The translations under genes and the position numbers were made by a program. From an uncultured Clostridium sp. (lineage in GTDB: Bacteria > Bacillota > Clostridia > TANB77 > CAG-508), in contig CANSPP010000003.1 in assembly GCA_947648905.1 (NCBI GenBank), positions 1-64,000 on the forward strand: a stretch of 64,000 bases of DNA. Reading direction: 5' to 3'. The notes under the pieces were generated by a model that had not been told where the DNA came from, ran no database searches, and saw only the letters and a list, made by a program, of their open reading frames with translations. Below are positions 1-9,829 of the stretch, one piece after another (position 1 is the stretch's first letter; each line of letters begins with the position of its first letter).

Positions 1-174
1 ATATTCTTCTGCTACTGCTGATAACTCTGTTTTAAATTTTGCTTCTCCTGCTTTTGTAATTGTTCCATTATCTCCTGTAAGTGTTGCTATTGTTACACCT
101 GCTAGTATTAATAATACTATTATTGTTATTACTAGTGATATCAATGTAATACCTTTTGATTTGGTTTGTTTCAT
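1..174 (-). CDS. Prepilin-like surface protein, N-terminal part
   Basis: Only the first 58 codons lie in the window; the gene runs off the left edge. The start ATG (172-174) follows a strong ribosome site (GAAGGAG on the minus strand). The protein has a short basic leader, then KGITLISLVITIIVLLILAG, a class III signal/prepilin-style hydrophobic helix, then TGDNGTITKAGEAK. The same N-terminal module opens the proteins at 43255-44646 and 58410-57310, where it carries different C-terminal domains, so this is one member of a local family of pilin-like scaffolds. It is probably processed by a prepilin peptidase and surface-anchored or secreted. The C-terminal domain is outside the window and cannot be named. 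Confidence 0.75.
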   Translation of the reverse strand, partial: MKQTKSKGITLISLVITIIVLLILAGVTIATLTGDNGTITKAGEAKFKTELSAVAEEY

Positions 175-390
175 CTTTCAAAACTCCTTCTTTTGTTTTA
201 CTCTATCTTTTGTTATTATTTACAATACTATTTTCATTTTACACATAATTATGTAATTAGTCAATACGATAGTTGCTTAAATTTTATGTTTTTATGCGCA
301 TTATGTCAATGTCTAACTCATTACTTTTATCAAGAAATAAAAACAAGTTATCAGGTTTTTTATCTACCATTTTAACTTGTTTTTACTTTG

Positions 391-945
391 TTATATATCC
401 ATTTGACTTCCCAAAAAAGTTGCAGCAGATTGAGCTACCTTTTTTTCCACTTCGTCCATTTTTTTATTTGCTTCTTTTGACATAAGAATAACAGTTCCAA
501 TTGTATCTCCATTAGAAATTATAGGATAAACTACTTGTGCATTATTTCTTCTTTCATTGTTATCATTTTTAGTAATTGGCATTGCTAAATCGCTATTTTC
601 TTTACTTGTATAAACTTCTTTATCTTCCATTAATTGTTCTAATTCTTTACTTACATCTTGTTCTAAAAATTCTTTTTTTGAACCACCAGATACAGCAATT
701 ATAGTATCTTTGTCTGTTATGCAAGCAATATGACCCGTTGTTTTTGATAATGTTTCGGCATATCCAGAAGCAAATTCAGAAAGTTCTCCTATTGGTGAAT
801 ATTTTTTTAGAATTACTTGTCCTTCTCTATCTGTAAAAATTTCTAATGGGTCACCTTCTTTAATTCTTAATGTTTTTCTTATTTCTTTTGGGATAACAAC
901 TCTTCCTAAATCATCTATTCTTCTTACAACTCCTGTTGCTTTCAT
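391..945 (-). CDS. spoVT: Stage V sporulation protein T (AbrB-family regulator)
   Basis: 184 aa, close to the usual length of about 178. Residues 1-50 form a SpoVT/AbrB swapped-hairpin DNA-binding domain (MKATGVVRRIDDLGRVVIPK, then EIRKTLRIKEGDPLEI). Residues about 55-180 resemble the GAF-like sensor domain of SpoVT. In Bacillus, SpoVT tunes forespore sigma-G genes. The start has a perfect ribosome site (AAAGGAGGAAAATT before ATG). It is probably monocistronic: a palindrome at 1055-1077 separates it from the gene upstream on the same strand. The AbrB N-terminus alone is shared by other transition-state regulators; the full-length two-domain architecture favours SpoVT. Confidence 0.9.
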   Translation of the reverse strand: MKATGVVRRIDDLGRVVIPKEIRKTLRIKEGDPLEIFTDREGQVILKKYSPIGELSEFASGYAETLSKTTGHIACITDKDTIIAVSGGSKKEFLEQDVSKELEQLMEDKEVYTSKENSDLAMPITKNDNNERRNNAQVVYPIISNGDTIGTVILMSKEANKKMDEVEKKVAQSAATFLGSQMDI

Positions 946-1054
946 AATTTTCCTCCTTTATAAATTTATGTCTACTTTTATTATTTCAAATAAGGAAAAA
1001 ATTATTCATTTTTTATAAATTTATCTTTAAAAGAAATTCTTATAAGAAAATGGA

Positions 1055-1077
1055 CCAAATTTATTAAATAAATTTGG
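1055..1077. terminator. Palindrome between KAP NTPase gene and spoVT
   Basis: Perfect inverted repeat with 10-bp arms (CCAAATTTAT / ATAAATTTGG) and a 3-nt loop just downstream of the KAP gene stop. The following T-run is poor, so it is a weak intrinsic terminator or a structural 3' end. Confidence 0.4.
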
Positions 1078-1090
1078 CTCATTTATATAT

Positions 1091-3083
1091 TTAATTTTCT
1101 TCAACGGCTTCTTCCGTTTCTTCTTTTTTAGGTAAAAAACTAATTTTATACTTTGATAATATATAATCTAAACTTTTTGAAAATTCTTTAAGCATAACAA
1201 TTTTTATTGTAGTATCTTTGCCCTTTAGATAATCATCAACTATTTGCTTTAACTGTTTTATATTCTTCATTTCTGGTTCAATCTTTTTAGGATATTTATC
1301 AGCTCTATTTTCTAATTTTTCTTTCAATAAAACTATGTCTTCATTGCTAGCACAAGAAATTCTTTGGAATAATTGGAATGGGTCATAATATTTAAAAATT
1401 GGAATTTCCATACATTCTCTATCAAATTTCTCGAAGAATTGTTCCATTTTCATTGGTATACATTTCATTGTTTCCTCTGCTTTTTCTGTATACATTTTAT
1501 CTAGTAGTTGGCTATTTAATACATTAAAATGTTTTAAAATTTCGTCCATATCTTCTGCCACTTCTTCAATTGCTATTTTTCCAAGCTCTTCTTTTACATT
1601 TGGGCAATAGTTAGAAGATAGTGCTGCCATATTCATTCCTGTAAAGAATATATTTTTTAATGTTTTTAGGTCATATTCTATTAAATCTTTTCTAGAAAAG
1701 TAACTAAAGTACGCAAATAGTTTTACAGTATCTATTAAGTTCACTTTTCCTTCTTTTACATCTTCTATTACTTCTTTTATAACACCATCAAATTGGTCAT
1801 CAGAAATTTTCCAATATTCTTCTGTTAATAGTCTTCTATATCCTGGTAGATTTTCTGTATCAACTGTGCTTATTATTGCCTCCATATTCTCTTTAAAGAT
1901 TTTCATATCAAATATACGTGTTCTAATGTAATATTCAATAAATTTGAAAAATCTATATTCTGATTTAAAGTTGTAATAATAGTTGCTATCAAATTCTTTA
2001 ATATAAAATTGTCTGTTATCCATTAAAATTCTTGAAGATACTAATATTGATTTGTATTCTTCATTGTCTTTAATGTTAATAAATTTATCTTTTGTTATTT
2101 TTCCTGCTTTTATTTCAAATGAAATTGCTATTGTGAATATTAACATTGTTTGCATTACTCTGTGGTTTATATTTGGATATGATTTGTTTACCATTTCATA
2201 TATTTTCTTGAAGTCATTTAATGCATGTTTTAATATTCTTAAGTTTCTTGTTCCACTTTTATTAAATGTTGATATTATTAGACCTGTGTTTTCTCTTAAA
2301 AATCTAATTAGGTCTGGGTTGTTCTCATATCGCATTAAAATTCCATTTATAATATAATCAAATTTCGGTGCATATTCAAAAGTTTCACCTATTAATTTTT
2401 CTTTTATTCTTTCATAGTCATTCGCTTTGTCAAAAACATGCTCAATTTTATCTTGAATTTTTTCTACCATTGGTTTGTCTGTTTTATTTAACTCGTCTTG
2501 TTTATCTAATAAGTAAGTAGCTATAAAAGTTTTCATTTCAAGATTTGAACTTTTTAGTTTTGTTGATAATTCTTTTTCATTACATATAATTATAGTTTTT
2601 ATATGGTCATGCTCAACAAAGTTGTTAATATACCCTAATATATCTATAACATCCACATTAGCTCTCTCTAAGTCGTCAAAACAAAGAACTTTATCGCTTG
2701 TTGAGAAGAATTCTCCATAATCTACTTTGCTTCCGTTTTCAGTTACTCCAAAGAAGTTTGCCATATCAATTCCTGTTTTTGCATATTCTGGAATTGTCGA
2801 TTGTCCATTTGCATCCATGAATTTTCTTAGGTTCTTATCCATAAGTTGTGTTGTTTCTATAAATATTTTTTTGCTTATTTCTTCTAGGTTTGATATTCCA
2901 TATAGTGACATATATATTGTTGTGTATCTTTTCCCATTTAATTGCATAGATTCTATTTTTTTTCTGATTTTATTATTCCAAAAATGAGTTTTTCCGTGAA
3001 CCCCATTCACCATTAATCATAATTGCATAATCAGTATAATCTGACCTTACATAGTCTAATATGCTTTCAACTAAATCTTCCAT
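1091..3083 (-). CDS. KAP-family P-loop NTPase, read through a +1 shift at CGG
   Basis: Frame 0 starts at ATG 3083 behind AAGGAGG and runs 29 codons to TCA. An in-frame CGG (2996-2994) follows; unshifted translation stops soon after. Skipping the C at 2996 gives GEWGSGKT, a canonical Walker A (residues 25-32), then a continuous 634 codons, 663 aa in total. A Walker B-like LCFDDLERA lies near residues 133-141. These motifs fit KAP NTPases, ATPases often linked to membranes or phage defence. The long downstream frame alone could start at ATG 3013, but it would lack a ribosome site and the full P-loop. It lies 31 bp after comFC on the same strand. The function of this member is unknown. Confidence 0.75.
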
Positions 3084-3114
3084 TCATTTTCCTCCTTTGT
3101 TATGTCCAACTTTC

Positions 3115-3741
3115 TCAATCTTTTGCAATTGTAAATACATCTATTTCTTTTGGATTTGCTGTGCTTAAAATTTTGCAACATTCATTTGCTGTGCTTCCTG
3201 TTGTGTAGATATCATCTAAAAATAAAATTTTTTTGTTTTTTAATCTTTCTGGGTGTATTAATTCATATGCTCCTTGTATATTTCTCTGTCTTTCTTCTTT
3301 GTTTAATTTACTTTGTTCTATAATATTTTTAGTTTTATAAAGACAATTATTCTCTAAAGTTATTCCTATACTCTTTGCTATTTCTTTCGATAATAGGTAA
3401 CTTTGGTTATATCCTCTTTGTTTATTTCTTTTTTTATTGATTGGAGCTGGTATAATTGTATCATAAGATTTTAAAATTTTAAAGAATTTTTCATTTTTTA
3501 ACAAAAAATTTACAATTGTCTTATATAAATAAGATTTATCATTAAATTTGTAATCTAAAATTACTTTTCTTATCATTCCCTGATATTCAAAAATATATAA
3601 ATGTTGTCTGAAATAATTATTTTCATATTTATCAATACTAAATTTTGCTTGTGTCTCTAAGTGTTTTTTACATTTGTTACATAAAAAGTTTTCATTCAAC
3701 TTTCCACAAATTCCACACGTTGGTGGATAAATTATATTCAA
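3115..3741 (-). CDS. comFC: ComF-family phosphoribosyltransferase-like protein
   Basis: 208 aa. N-terminal zinc-ribbon cysteines C9, C12, C21 and C24 are followed by a PRTase-type domain with the PRPP loop ILFLDDIYTTGSTANE (about 172-187) and the family motif RGYNQSYLLSKEI (109-121). ComFC works in natural competence, taking up single-stranded DNA with the ComFA helicase; no comFA is adjacent here. The start is uncertain: the first frame-consistent codon is TTG at 3741, with no close ribosome site, while AAAGGAAG lies about 22 nt upstream. No in-frame CGG is present. The KAP NTPase follows on the same strand. Confidence 0.85.
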   Translation of the reverse strand: MNIIYPPTCGICGKLNENFLCNKCKKHLETQAKFSIDKYENNYFRQHLYIFEYQGMIRKVILDYKFNDKSYLYKTIVNFLLKNEKFFKILKSYDTIIPAPINKKRNKQRGYNQSYLLSKEIAKSIGITLENNCLYKTKNIIEQSKLNKEERQRNIQGAYELIHPERLKNKKILFLDDIYTTGSTANECCKILSTANPKEIDVFTIAKD

Positions 3742-3770
3742 AATTTTTTCGATTTTTATTCACTTCCTTT

Positions 3771-3802
3771 TGGGTAATTTGGGGACGTTTCTCTTTTGTC
3801 CC
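3771..3802. repeat. Degenerate copy of the GGGGACGTTTC intergenic repeat
   Basis: The segment carries GGGGACGTTTCTCTTTTGTCCC, close to the core seen at 31397, 45987 and 62025. Its terminal inverted repeats are poor. It lies upstream of comFC. Confidence 0.4.
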
Positions 3803-3914
3803 TATCTTGTTAAAATTTGACTTTTATGTTGATTTATAGTATAATTTTATTATGATATTTTTATCATTTCCCATATTCACTTATTTGTGAGCGGGATAGA
3901 AGGAGAAAATTTAT

Positions 3915-4166
3915 ATGAAAAAATTTTTTGACTACATTATGCGGAAGCCTGAATGTTTGACCTATTTAGTCCTGGTATGTTCTTTATTAGCATTAATATT
4001 TGTACATATCGCTTCAATCTTAGCAATTTGTTTACTTATAATATGTGGATTAATTTCTTTAATTGAAGTTGTGCTTTATCTTAAACTGGGAAAAATAGAT
4101 ACTTGGTCATGTATTGTAGCATTATGTGCTTTTTCCGCAGCTTTTTATCTATTTACAACAATGTAA
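3915..4166 (+). CDS. Small membrane protein of unknown function
   Basis: 83 aa, start ATG behind GAAGGAGAAAATTTAT. About three hydrophobic segments follow a short N-terminal cytoplasmic stretch (residues about 17-36, 38-57 and 65-81), so it is probably an integral membrane protein. I do not recognise a family. Codon 10 is CGG (3942-3944) and the frame continues normally; a +1 shift there would stop within a few codons. Codon use (CTG, GCC, CGG) is richer than in neighbouring conserved genes, which suggests recent transfer. It is the only plus-strand gene in this stretch and ends at a bidirectional terminator. Confidence 0.6.
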   Translation: MKKFFDYIMRKPECLTYLVLVCSLLALIFVHIASILAICLLIICGLISLIEVVLYLKLGKIDTWSCIVALCAFSAAFYLFTTM

Positions 4167-4175
4167 ATTTTCTTT

Positions 4176-4203
4176 AAAAGAGACCTATTAAATGGTCTCT
4201 TTT
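4176..4203. terminator. Bidirectional intrinsic terminator
   Basis: Ten-bp perfect stem AAAAGAGACC / GGTCTCTTTT with an 8-nt loop, lying between the convergent small membrane gene and recD2. The arms supply the U-runs on both strands. The recD2 stop overlaps the loop. Confidence 0.85.
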
Positions 4204-6409
4204 ATTTTGTATTCTAGCCCCGTGTTACGTTTTTTGCTATCAACATTTTGAATCATAAAATCTATAACTTTTTCATTTCCAATTATAATTAACATTTTCT
4301 TTGCTCTAGTTATTCCTGTATATAGCAAGTTTCTTGTTAGTAGCATTGGTGATGATGGTGGTATAGCCATTATTACTACATCAAATTCGCTTCCGTTGTG
4401 CTTTATGTATTGTTATTGCATAACTGTGTTCTATTTGGTCTAATTCTGAAAATTCATAATATGCAACTTTATCGTCGTCAAATCTAATTTCTACTTGTTT
4501 TTCCCTTTCATTCACTTCTGTAATTGTTCCTATTTCTCCATTAAATACTCCGCTTCCCATTTCTTTTATTCCATAGTTTTCTTTTTCCCAATATATATCA
4601 TAATTATTCTTTATTTGCATAACTCTATCGCCTGCTCTAAATATTGCTCCCATACTTGCTTTTTCTGGTAAATTATTAATATTGGGATTTAATTGTTCTT
4701 GTAAAACTTTATTTAATTCTTTTGTTCCGTAGCATTCCTTTTTTTGTTGGAGATAATACTTGTATGTTTTGGAAAAAGTCATAATTTCCGTATCTTTCTA
4801 ATCTTCCTGTGCATAATGAAACTACTTGTGCTAACATTTTCTCCTGTGAAGTTTCTTTTATAAAGAAAAAGTCTTCATCTGTTCCTTCTTCTTCTCCTTT
4901 TTGAATAAATCCTTCTCCATTGTTTACCTTGTGCGCATTTAGTATAATTTTGCTTTTTGCAGCTTGTCTGAATATTTTGTCTAAGTGTATGGTTGATATT
5001 TCTTCTGAATTTATTAAATCTTTTAATACACTTCCTGGTCCTACTGATGCAAGCTGATCTACATCTCCTACTAACACTAGCTTTGTTCCTTGATATACAC
5101 ATTTTAATAAATAGCTTAATAAAAACATATCTACCATTGAAACCTCATCAACTATGATTACATCTGCATCTATTGGTGCACCTTCATAATTAGTTGTATT
5201 TTTATAAAGACTATCTTCATCAATTTTTCCAATTTCTAATAGCCTATGTAATGTTGAAGCTTCTTTCCCTGTTGTTTCTGTCATTCTTTTTGCAGCTCTT
5301 CCTGTTGGTGCAGCTAAAATTACTTTTTTGCCTTTTTCTTCATATATTTCTATTATATTTTTTATAATTGTTGTCTTTCCTGTTCCTGGTCCACCTGTTA
5401 TTATTGTAACATTGTTGTCATTTACTAATTCTAATGCTTCTTTTTGTTTTTCTGATAATTCTATTTTTGAGTTTTCTTCTACTTTTTTTAATTCTGTTTT
5501 TAAATTTGCTACTTTTTTTATATTCTTAGCTTTTTGTAATCTTTTTATTAAAAATGCTATTTCTGCCTCTGTATTGTAAAATGCATATAAGTATACATAT
5601 TCTAGCTTCTCGCGTTTTTCAACTACTATTTCGTTTTTTACTTTTAAATTGATAATTCCGTCTTCTACATTTTCTGTTGAAACATCTAATAAGTTTATTA
5701 CAAATTCTATAAGATTTTCTTTTAATACACAAGAATGCCCATTATATGTGCTTCTAATTAGCCCATACTTTATACCACTTGCAACTCTCTTTTCATTATC
5801 ATAACTTATTCCTAAATCTAGCGCCATTTGGTCTATTTGCTTAAAGTCTACTCCTCTTGTTAATTCTATTAAAATGTATGGATTTGCTTCTATTTCTTCT
5901 ATTGCCTTTGTACCAAATAAATCAAATACTTTTTTAGCGTGCTCTGCTCCTATTCCAAACCTCTCTAAAAAACCTACTATTTGCCATACTTCCCAATTTT
6001 CTATAAAACTTTCTGACATTTCTTTTGCTTTTGATTTTGAAATTCCTCTTATTTCTGCTAATCTTTCTGGTTCATATTTGAATATGTGTATTGTTTCTTC
6101 TCCAAATGTCCTTATTATCCTTTTGGCTGTTGCTTCACCTATTCCTTTTATGTTTCCATTTGCTAAATACTTTTCTAATGCTCCCAATGTTTGTGGCATC
6201 ATTTTTTCAAATGTATCTATTTTAAATTGTGTTCCATATTCTTTGTGTTCTACATACTTTCCAATTAGTTTTAATGTATCACCTGGATTTACAAATGGTA
6301 AATACCCTACAACTGTTGTTGTCTCTTCCTCTGTTTCAAATTCTGCTATGGTATAACTATTTATTTCATTTTTGTATATAATGTCTTCTATTTGTCCTAT
6401 TATTTCCAT
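4188..6409 (-). CDS. recD2: RecD2-type ATP-dependent DNA helicase, two +1 shifts at CGG
   Basis: Read with two single-base skips, this is a 739-aa SF1 helicase of normal RecD2 length. Residues 1-330 hold the N-terminal beta and helix-hairpin-helix region (NIKGIGEATAKRI). Walker A TGGPGTGKTT is at 338-347, Walker B VIIVDEVSMVD at 418-428, and GDVDQLASVGPG at 448-459. Frame 0 meets CGG at 4729-4727, between ...KKGML and GTKELN; skipping the C restores the family sequence for 111 codons. A second CGG at 4395-4393 lies in the conserved motif, and skipping the C gives IHKAQGSEFDVV, then the final 68 codons with LLYTGITRAKK. Unshifted, the protein would lose helicase domain 2. RecD2 removes structures in replication and repair. 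Confidence 0.85.
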
Positions 6410-6488
6410 TTATTCCTCCTAAATTTTGTCTTTTTTTAGTTTATCATAATCTTTATATATTTTCAAGAACCTCTTTAGTTTCATTTTC

Positions 6489-6515
6489 TGCCAAAAAGGT
6501 CCGTCCCCAATGGCA
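6489..6515. repeat. 27-nt mini-palindrome, GGTCCGTCCCC type
   Basis: Terminal inverted repeats TGCCA / TGGCA flank the core AAAAAGGTCCGTCCCCAA. It sits between recD2 and the orphan gene at 6533. It belongs to the family also seen at 17097 and 50073. Confidence 0.7.
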
Positions 6516-6522
6516 TAAAAAA

Positions 6523-6546
6523 AAAGACAGAATTATCTGCCTTTTT
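6523..6546 (-). terminator. Terminator overlapping the end of the orphan gene
   Basis: On the minus strand GGCAGA-TAAT-TCTGTC is followed by nine T residues. The gene stop TAA forms part of the loop. Confidence 0.75.
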
Positions 6547-7012
6547 CCTTGACTGAGAAGAAAAAACCTACGCAAAAATGGTCTCCTTCTGGAACATAAT
6601 GTTCCTTTTTGAAATTTGCCATTTCTGGAATTTTCCCCGGATGTTTGTGTGACCAGTTCCCATTTTCATCTCTTCTCAGAAAGTGATAGTATCCGTCATG
6701 AATACCTCTTTTCAGATAGATTATATACTCTCCCTTTTCAGGTTCATAATTTTCATCTACCTGCTTGATTTCAAGTCCGAAGTAATTTCCTTCTTCTATC
6801 ACAGTTGAGATAAGTTCTTCATTGGTTGCATTATATTTCCGCCTTTTACCAATAAAGTCTCCTACTAAAGCAAAATATCCATATTTTGCATTTAGTGCAT
6901 AGGGCCAGCATCCCTGCCATTTTAGTTTGTCACCCTTGAACCGTTTTGGAAAAAATTTAGGCGGTTCCTTGAACCTCCGATTGTGCTTTTCCTTCTCTAC
7001 TTCAATATTCAT
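6533..7012 (-). CDS. Orphan protein with cysteine-peptidase-like Cys/His motifs
   Basis: 159 aa. QGCWPYALN (Cys35) and a later DGYYHFLRRDENGNWSH segment (His110, His122) resemble the nucleophile and His regions of papain-like folds, but no family is certain and there is no signal peptide. Three in-frame CGG codons (12, 24 and 58) are read straight through as Arg, unlike all conserved genes here. Codon use is richer in G and C (CCG, GGG, AAG), so recent transfer is likely. If CGG really shifts frame in this host, the gene may be poorly expressed. It is flanked by a mini-palindrome and its own terminator. Confidence 0.55.
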   Translation of the reverse strand: MNIEVEKEKHNRRFKEPPKFFPKRFKGDKLKWQGCWPYALNAKYGYFALVGDFIGKRRKYNATNEELISTVIEEGNYFGLEIKQVDENYEPEKGEYIIYLKRGIHDGYYHFLRRDENGNWSHKHPGKIPEMANFKKEHYVPEGDHFCVGFFFSVKEKGR

Positions 7013-7113
7013 TGGTCTGTACCTCCCTCGGTCTCTTTGTTTATTATACCATAATTTAACATAAAGTGCAATGATTAATGCTTTTTTTATACATCTTTTA
7101 TACTAGTTTACTT

Positions 7114-7464
7114 TTATGTTTCATCTACACTATCCATTATTTCTTTGCATTCTTTCCAACTTAGCACTTCTAAACATTCATATTCTGCTGATAATTTTCT
7201 TGCTATTTCTTCTGTATTATCTGTAGACTTTAAATCTGCTAATATAATATTTTTTACATATTCTTCTTTTCCATATAATAGTTTGAATAGTATTGAACGT
7301 AAAAATCCTTCTATTTTATCTTCTTGGTTTTTTGTTGCTATTATTAAGTATATTCCATCAGATTTAAAGTTTGTATATGTACTTATATATATAATATTTT
7401 TTATAATTTCAAATAAACCATAAAAAGCTAATGTCCAAAATATGGTATTTAGTATAAATTCCAT
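7114..7464 (-). CDS. Small membrane-anchored protein of unknown function
   Basis: 116 aa. One N-terminal transmembrane helix (about residues 5-28) precedes a soluble part containing YLIIATKNQEDKIEGFLRSI and ILADLKSTDNTEEIARKL, which recalls the nucleotide-sugar core of a GT-A glycosyltransferase start, though it is far too short for one. Function unknown. It lies between the end of the ribosomal operon and the orphan gene at 6533, on the same strand. Confidence 0.6.
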   Translation of the reverse strand: MEFILNTIFWTLAFYGLFEIIKNIIYISTYTNFKSDGIYLIIATKNQEDKIEGFLRSILFKLLYGKEEYVKNIILADLKSTDNTEEIARKLSAEYECLEVLSWKECKEIMDSVDET

Positions 7465-7540
7465 TTTCCCAGCCTCCTATGGTTTATTATATGTTTGTTT
7501 TTTATTTGTGACACTTTTTTGGACTGTCCCAAAAAGTTAA

Positions 7541-7571
7541 AAAAATAAACTGCTATTTGTAATAACAGTTC
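7541..7571 (-). terminator. Terminator of the ribosomal protein operon
   Basis: Downstream of rplQ the minus strand has AACTGTTATT-ACA-AATAGCAGTT followed by TATTTTTTT, a good intrinsic terminator that closes the S10-spc-alpha transcript. Confidence 0.85.
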
Positions 7572-7583
7572 ATTCTTTACTAA

Positions 7584-8105
7584 TTATATTAATTGTAATA
7601 TTGCAACTTCTGCTCCGTCTCCTCTTCTTGGTCCAGCTTTGATTATTCTTGTGTATCCACCTACGTTTTTACCAGCGTAGTTTGGAGCTATTTCGTTGAA
7701 TAATTTTGATGTTAAGTCAACACCATTAACTTTATTTAATGTTTTCATCATTTTTCTTCTAGCATTTAATCTAGATGGCATATCTTTTTGTCTTTTTTCA
7801 GTAGTTTCTTCTTTTACTACTTTTAGGTATTCTTTACCGTTTTTGCTTTTTACTAATTCTGTTTCTTTGTTACCTTTTGCATCTAGTTTTGCTTTTACTA
7901 CTTTAACATCTACCATTTCGAAATTGTCTTTTTCTTTTATTGCAAGTGCTATTAAGCTATCAGCTATTGCTTTTACTTCTTTTGCTCTTGCAAGTGTTGT
8001 TTCAACTTTTCCGTGCATGATAAGGTCTGTTGTTAAAGTTTTAAGCATTGCCATTCTTATATCTGTTGGTCTACCTAATTTTCTATTTGTTGCCAATTTT
8101 TTCAC
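7584..8105 (-). CDS. rplQ: Ribosomal protein L17
   Basis: 50S protein at the tunnel exit; last gene of the alpha operon. The opening GRPTDIRMAMLKTLTTDLI and the end (NVGGYTRIIKAGPRRGDGA) are typical. At 173 aa it is about 50 residues longer than common L17 because of a lysine-rich insert at roughly residues 62-108, before the conserved SRLNARRKMM. The start lies 15 bp after rpoA. Confidence 0.95.
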   Translation of the reverse strand: MKKLATNRKLGRPTDIRMAMLKTLTTDLIMHGKVETTLARAKEVKAIADSLIALAIKEKDNFEMVDVKVVKAKLDAKGNKETELVKSKNGKEYLKVVKEETTEKRQKDMPSRLNARRKMMKTLNKVNGVDLTSKLFNEIAPNYAGKNVGGYTRIIKAGPRRGDGAEVAILQLI

Positions 8106-8120
8106 CTTCCTATTCCTTTA

Positions 8121-9068
8121 TTATTCGTCTTCGTTTGCAAAGTCTAGTCCTAATGAACGTAGTTTTGCTGTTACTTCATCAAATGATTTTTTACCTAAAT
8201 TTCTTACTTTCATCATTTCAGATTCAGATTTATTTGTTAAGTCTTCAACTGTAGCAATTCCAGCTCTTTTTAGACAGTTGAATGATCTTACAGATAATTC
8301 TAATTCTTCTATTGACATTTCTAATACTTTTTCTTTTTTAGATTCTTCTTTTTCTATCATTACTTGTGTATTTTTTGTAGCTTCTGATAGGTCTATGAAT
8401 AGTTCTAAGTGTCCTGTCATTACTTTTGCAGCTAAACTTAGTGCTTCGTGTGCTTTTATACTTCCATCTGTCCAAACTTCTATAGTTAGTTTGTCGTAGT
8501 CTACCATTTGTCCAACTCTTGTGTTTTCCACTTGGTAGTTTACTTTTTTAACAGGAGTATAAATTGAGTCTATTGGAAGTACTGATATGTCTTGATTTGG
8601 TTTTTTGTTCTTTTCTGCAGAGTTATATCCTCTACCTCTATCAGCTGTCATTTCCATTTTTAGGCTTCCACCTTCAGAAACTGTAGCTATATGTAAGTCT
8701 GGATTTAGTATTTCAACTGTTCCATCTGTTATAATGTCACCAGCTGTAACTTCTCCTTCTCCTTTAAAGTCTATTCTTAATATTTTTTCTTCAACTTCAT
8801 CAAATTTTAATCTTACATTTTTCAAGTTTACAATTATTTCTGGTACATCTTCTACTACGTTTGAGATACCTGAAAATTCATGTAATACTCCATCAATTTT
8901 TACACTTGTTATACTGCATCCAGGAAGTGATGAAAGTAAAATTCTTCTTAAAGAATTTCCTATTGTTACTCCATAACCTCTTTCTAATGGTTCGCATACA
9001 AATTTTGCATAGTTTTTTGTATCGTCAACCTCTAGACATTCAATATTTGGCTTTTCAAATTCTATCAT
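8121..9068 (-). CDS. rpoA: RNA polymerase alpha subunit
   Basis: 315 aa. The N-terminal dimerisation domain (about 1-230; [21 protein letters not shown]) nucleates RNA polymerase assembly. The C-terminal domain (about 248-312; [30 protein letters not shown]) binds UP elements and activators. It lies between rpsD and rplQ, as usual in Firmicutes. A 110-nt gap upstream holds a small hairpin (TTTGAGA / TCTCAAA). Confidence 0.98.
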   Translation of the reverse strand: MIEFEKPNIECLEVDDTKNYAKFVCEPLERGYGVTIGNSLRRILLSSLPGCSITSVKIDGVLHEFSGISNVVEDVPEIIVNLKNVRLKFDEVEEKILRIDFKGEGEVTAGDIITDGTVEILNPDLHIATVSEGGSLKMEMTADRGRGYNSAEKNKKPNQDISVLPIDSIYTPVKKVNYQVENTRVGQMVDYDKLTIEVWTDGSIKAHEALSLAAKVMTGHLELFIDLSEATKNTQVMIEKEESKKEKVLEMSIEELELSVRSFNCLKRAGIATVEDLTNKSESEMMKVRNLGKKSFDEVTAKLRSLGLDFANEDE

Positions 9069-9178
9069 TTTTACCTCCTAATATTTGAGAATTACTCTCA
9101 AACTTTTTAAACTATTTAGGTTTTTCTTAAAGTAAATTCTAAAAGTTTTTATTAACCCTTTTATATTACTTATAATTA

Positions 9179-9805
9179 TTATTTTGAGTAAAGCTCTACT
9201 ATTAAATGTTCTTCAATTGGAATATCAACATCTTCTCTAGACGCTAATCTAATTACTTTACCACTTAATTTTTCGCTGTCTTTTTCAAGCCAAGCAGGTA
9301 CTGGTCTTTTTGCTGATTCTTCTACATTGATTTTTATAGTAGCGTTGTCTTTTTTGCTTTCTCTAACTGTGATTACATCTCCTGCTTTTACTAGGTAAGA
9401 TGGTATATCTACTCTTTTTCCGTTTACTTCGAATTGTGCGTGATTTACAAATTGTCTTGCTTGTGCTCTTGATGTTCCAAATCCTAATCTGTAAACTACG
9501 TTATCTAATCTACTTTCTAATATTTGTAATAAGTTTTCACCTGTTACTCCTTTTTTATTAGAAGCCATTTCAAAGTATTTTCTAAATTGTTTTTCTCCAA
9601 CTCCATAATATGCTTTTGTTTTTTGTTTTTCTCTTAATTGAGTACCGTATTCAGAAAGTTTTGCTCTTTTTTGTCCGTGTTGTCCTGGTGCGTAGTTTCT
9701 TCTTGAAATACTACATTTATCAGAATAACATCTTTCACCTTTTAAGAACAATTTTTGTCCTTCTCTACGGCATCTACGACATTGTTCGTCTTTATATCTT
9801 GCCAT
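9179..9805 (-). CDS. rpsD: Ribosomal protein S4, zinc-binding form
   Basis: 208 aa. The N-terminus has four cysteines (C9, C12, C26, C31) of the zinc-containing S4 type. An S4 RNA-binding domain follows ([21 protein letters not shown], about 97-160). S4 is a primary 16S binder and in Bacillus represses its own mRNA; no obvious long leader is seen here because rpsK lies 24 bp upstream. Confidence 0.97.
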   Translation of the reverse strand: MARYKDEQCRRCRREGQKLFLKGERCYSDKCSISRRNYAPGQHGQKRAKLSEYGTQLREKQKTKAYYGVGEKQFRKYFEMASNKKGVTGENLLQILESRLDNVVYRLGFGTSRAQARQFVNHAQFEVNGKRVDIPSYLVKAGDVITVRESKKDNATIKINVEESAKRPVPAWLEKDSEKLSGKVIRLASREDVDIPIEEHLIVELYSK

Positions 9806-9829
9806 TTTTTTACTCCTTTCAATGATTTT

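Noticed and set aside
4188..6409. Reading recD2, truA, bofA and others as ordinary pseudogenes
   Set aside because: All breaks are the same type, at the same codon and phase, with no other damage. The true pseudogene here (IS200 tnpA) shows mixed nonsense and indel lesions not at CGG.
6533..7012. Applying the CGG skip to the 6533 orphan gene
   Set aside because: Zero frame is continuous through three CGG codons and its composition is good; skipping would disrupt it, so it is kept as an exception.
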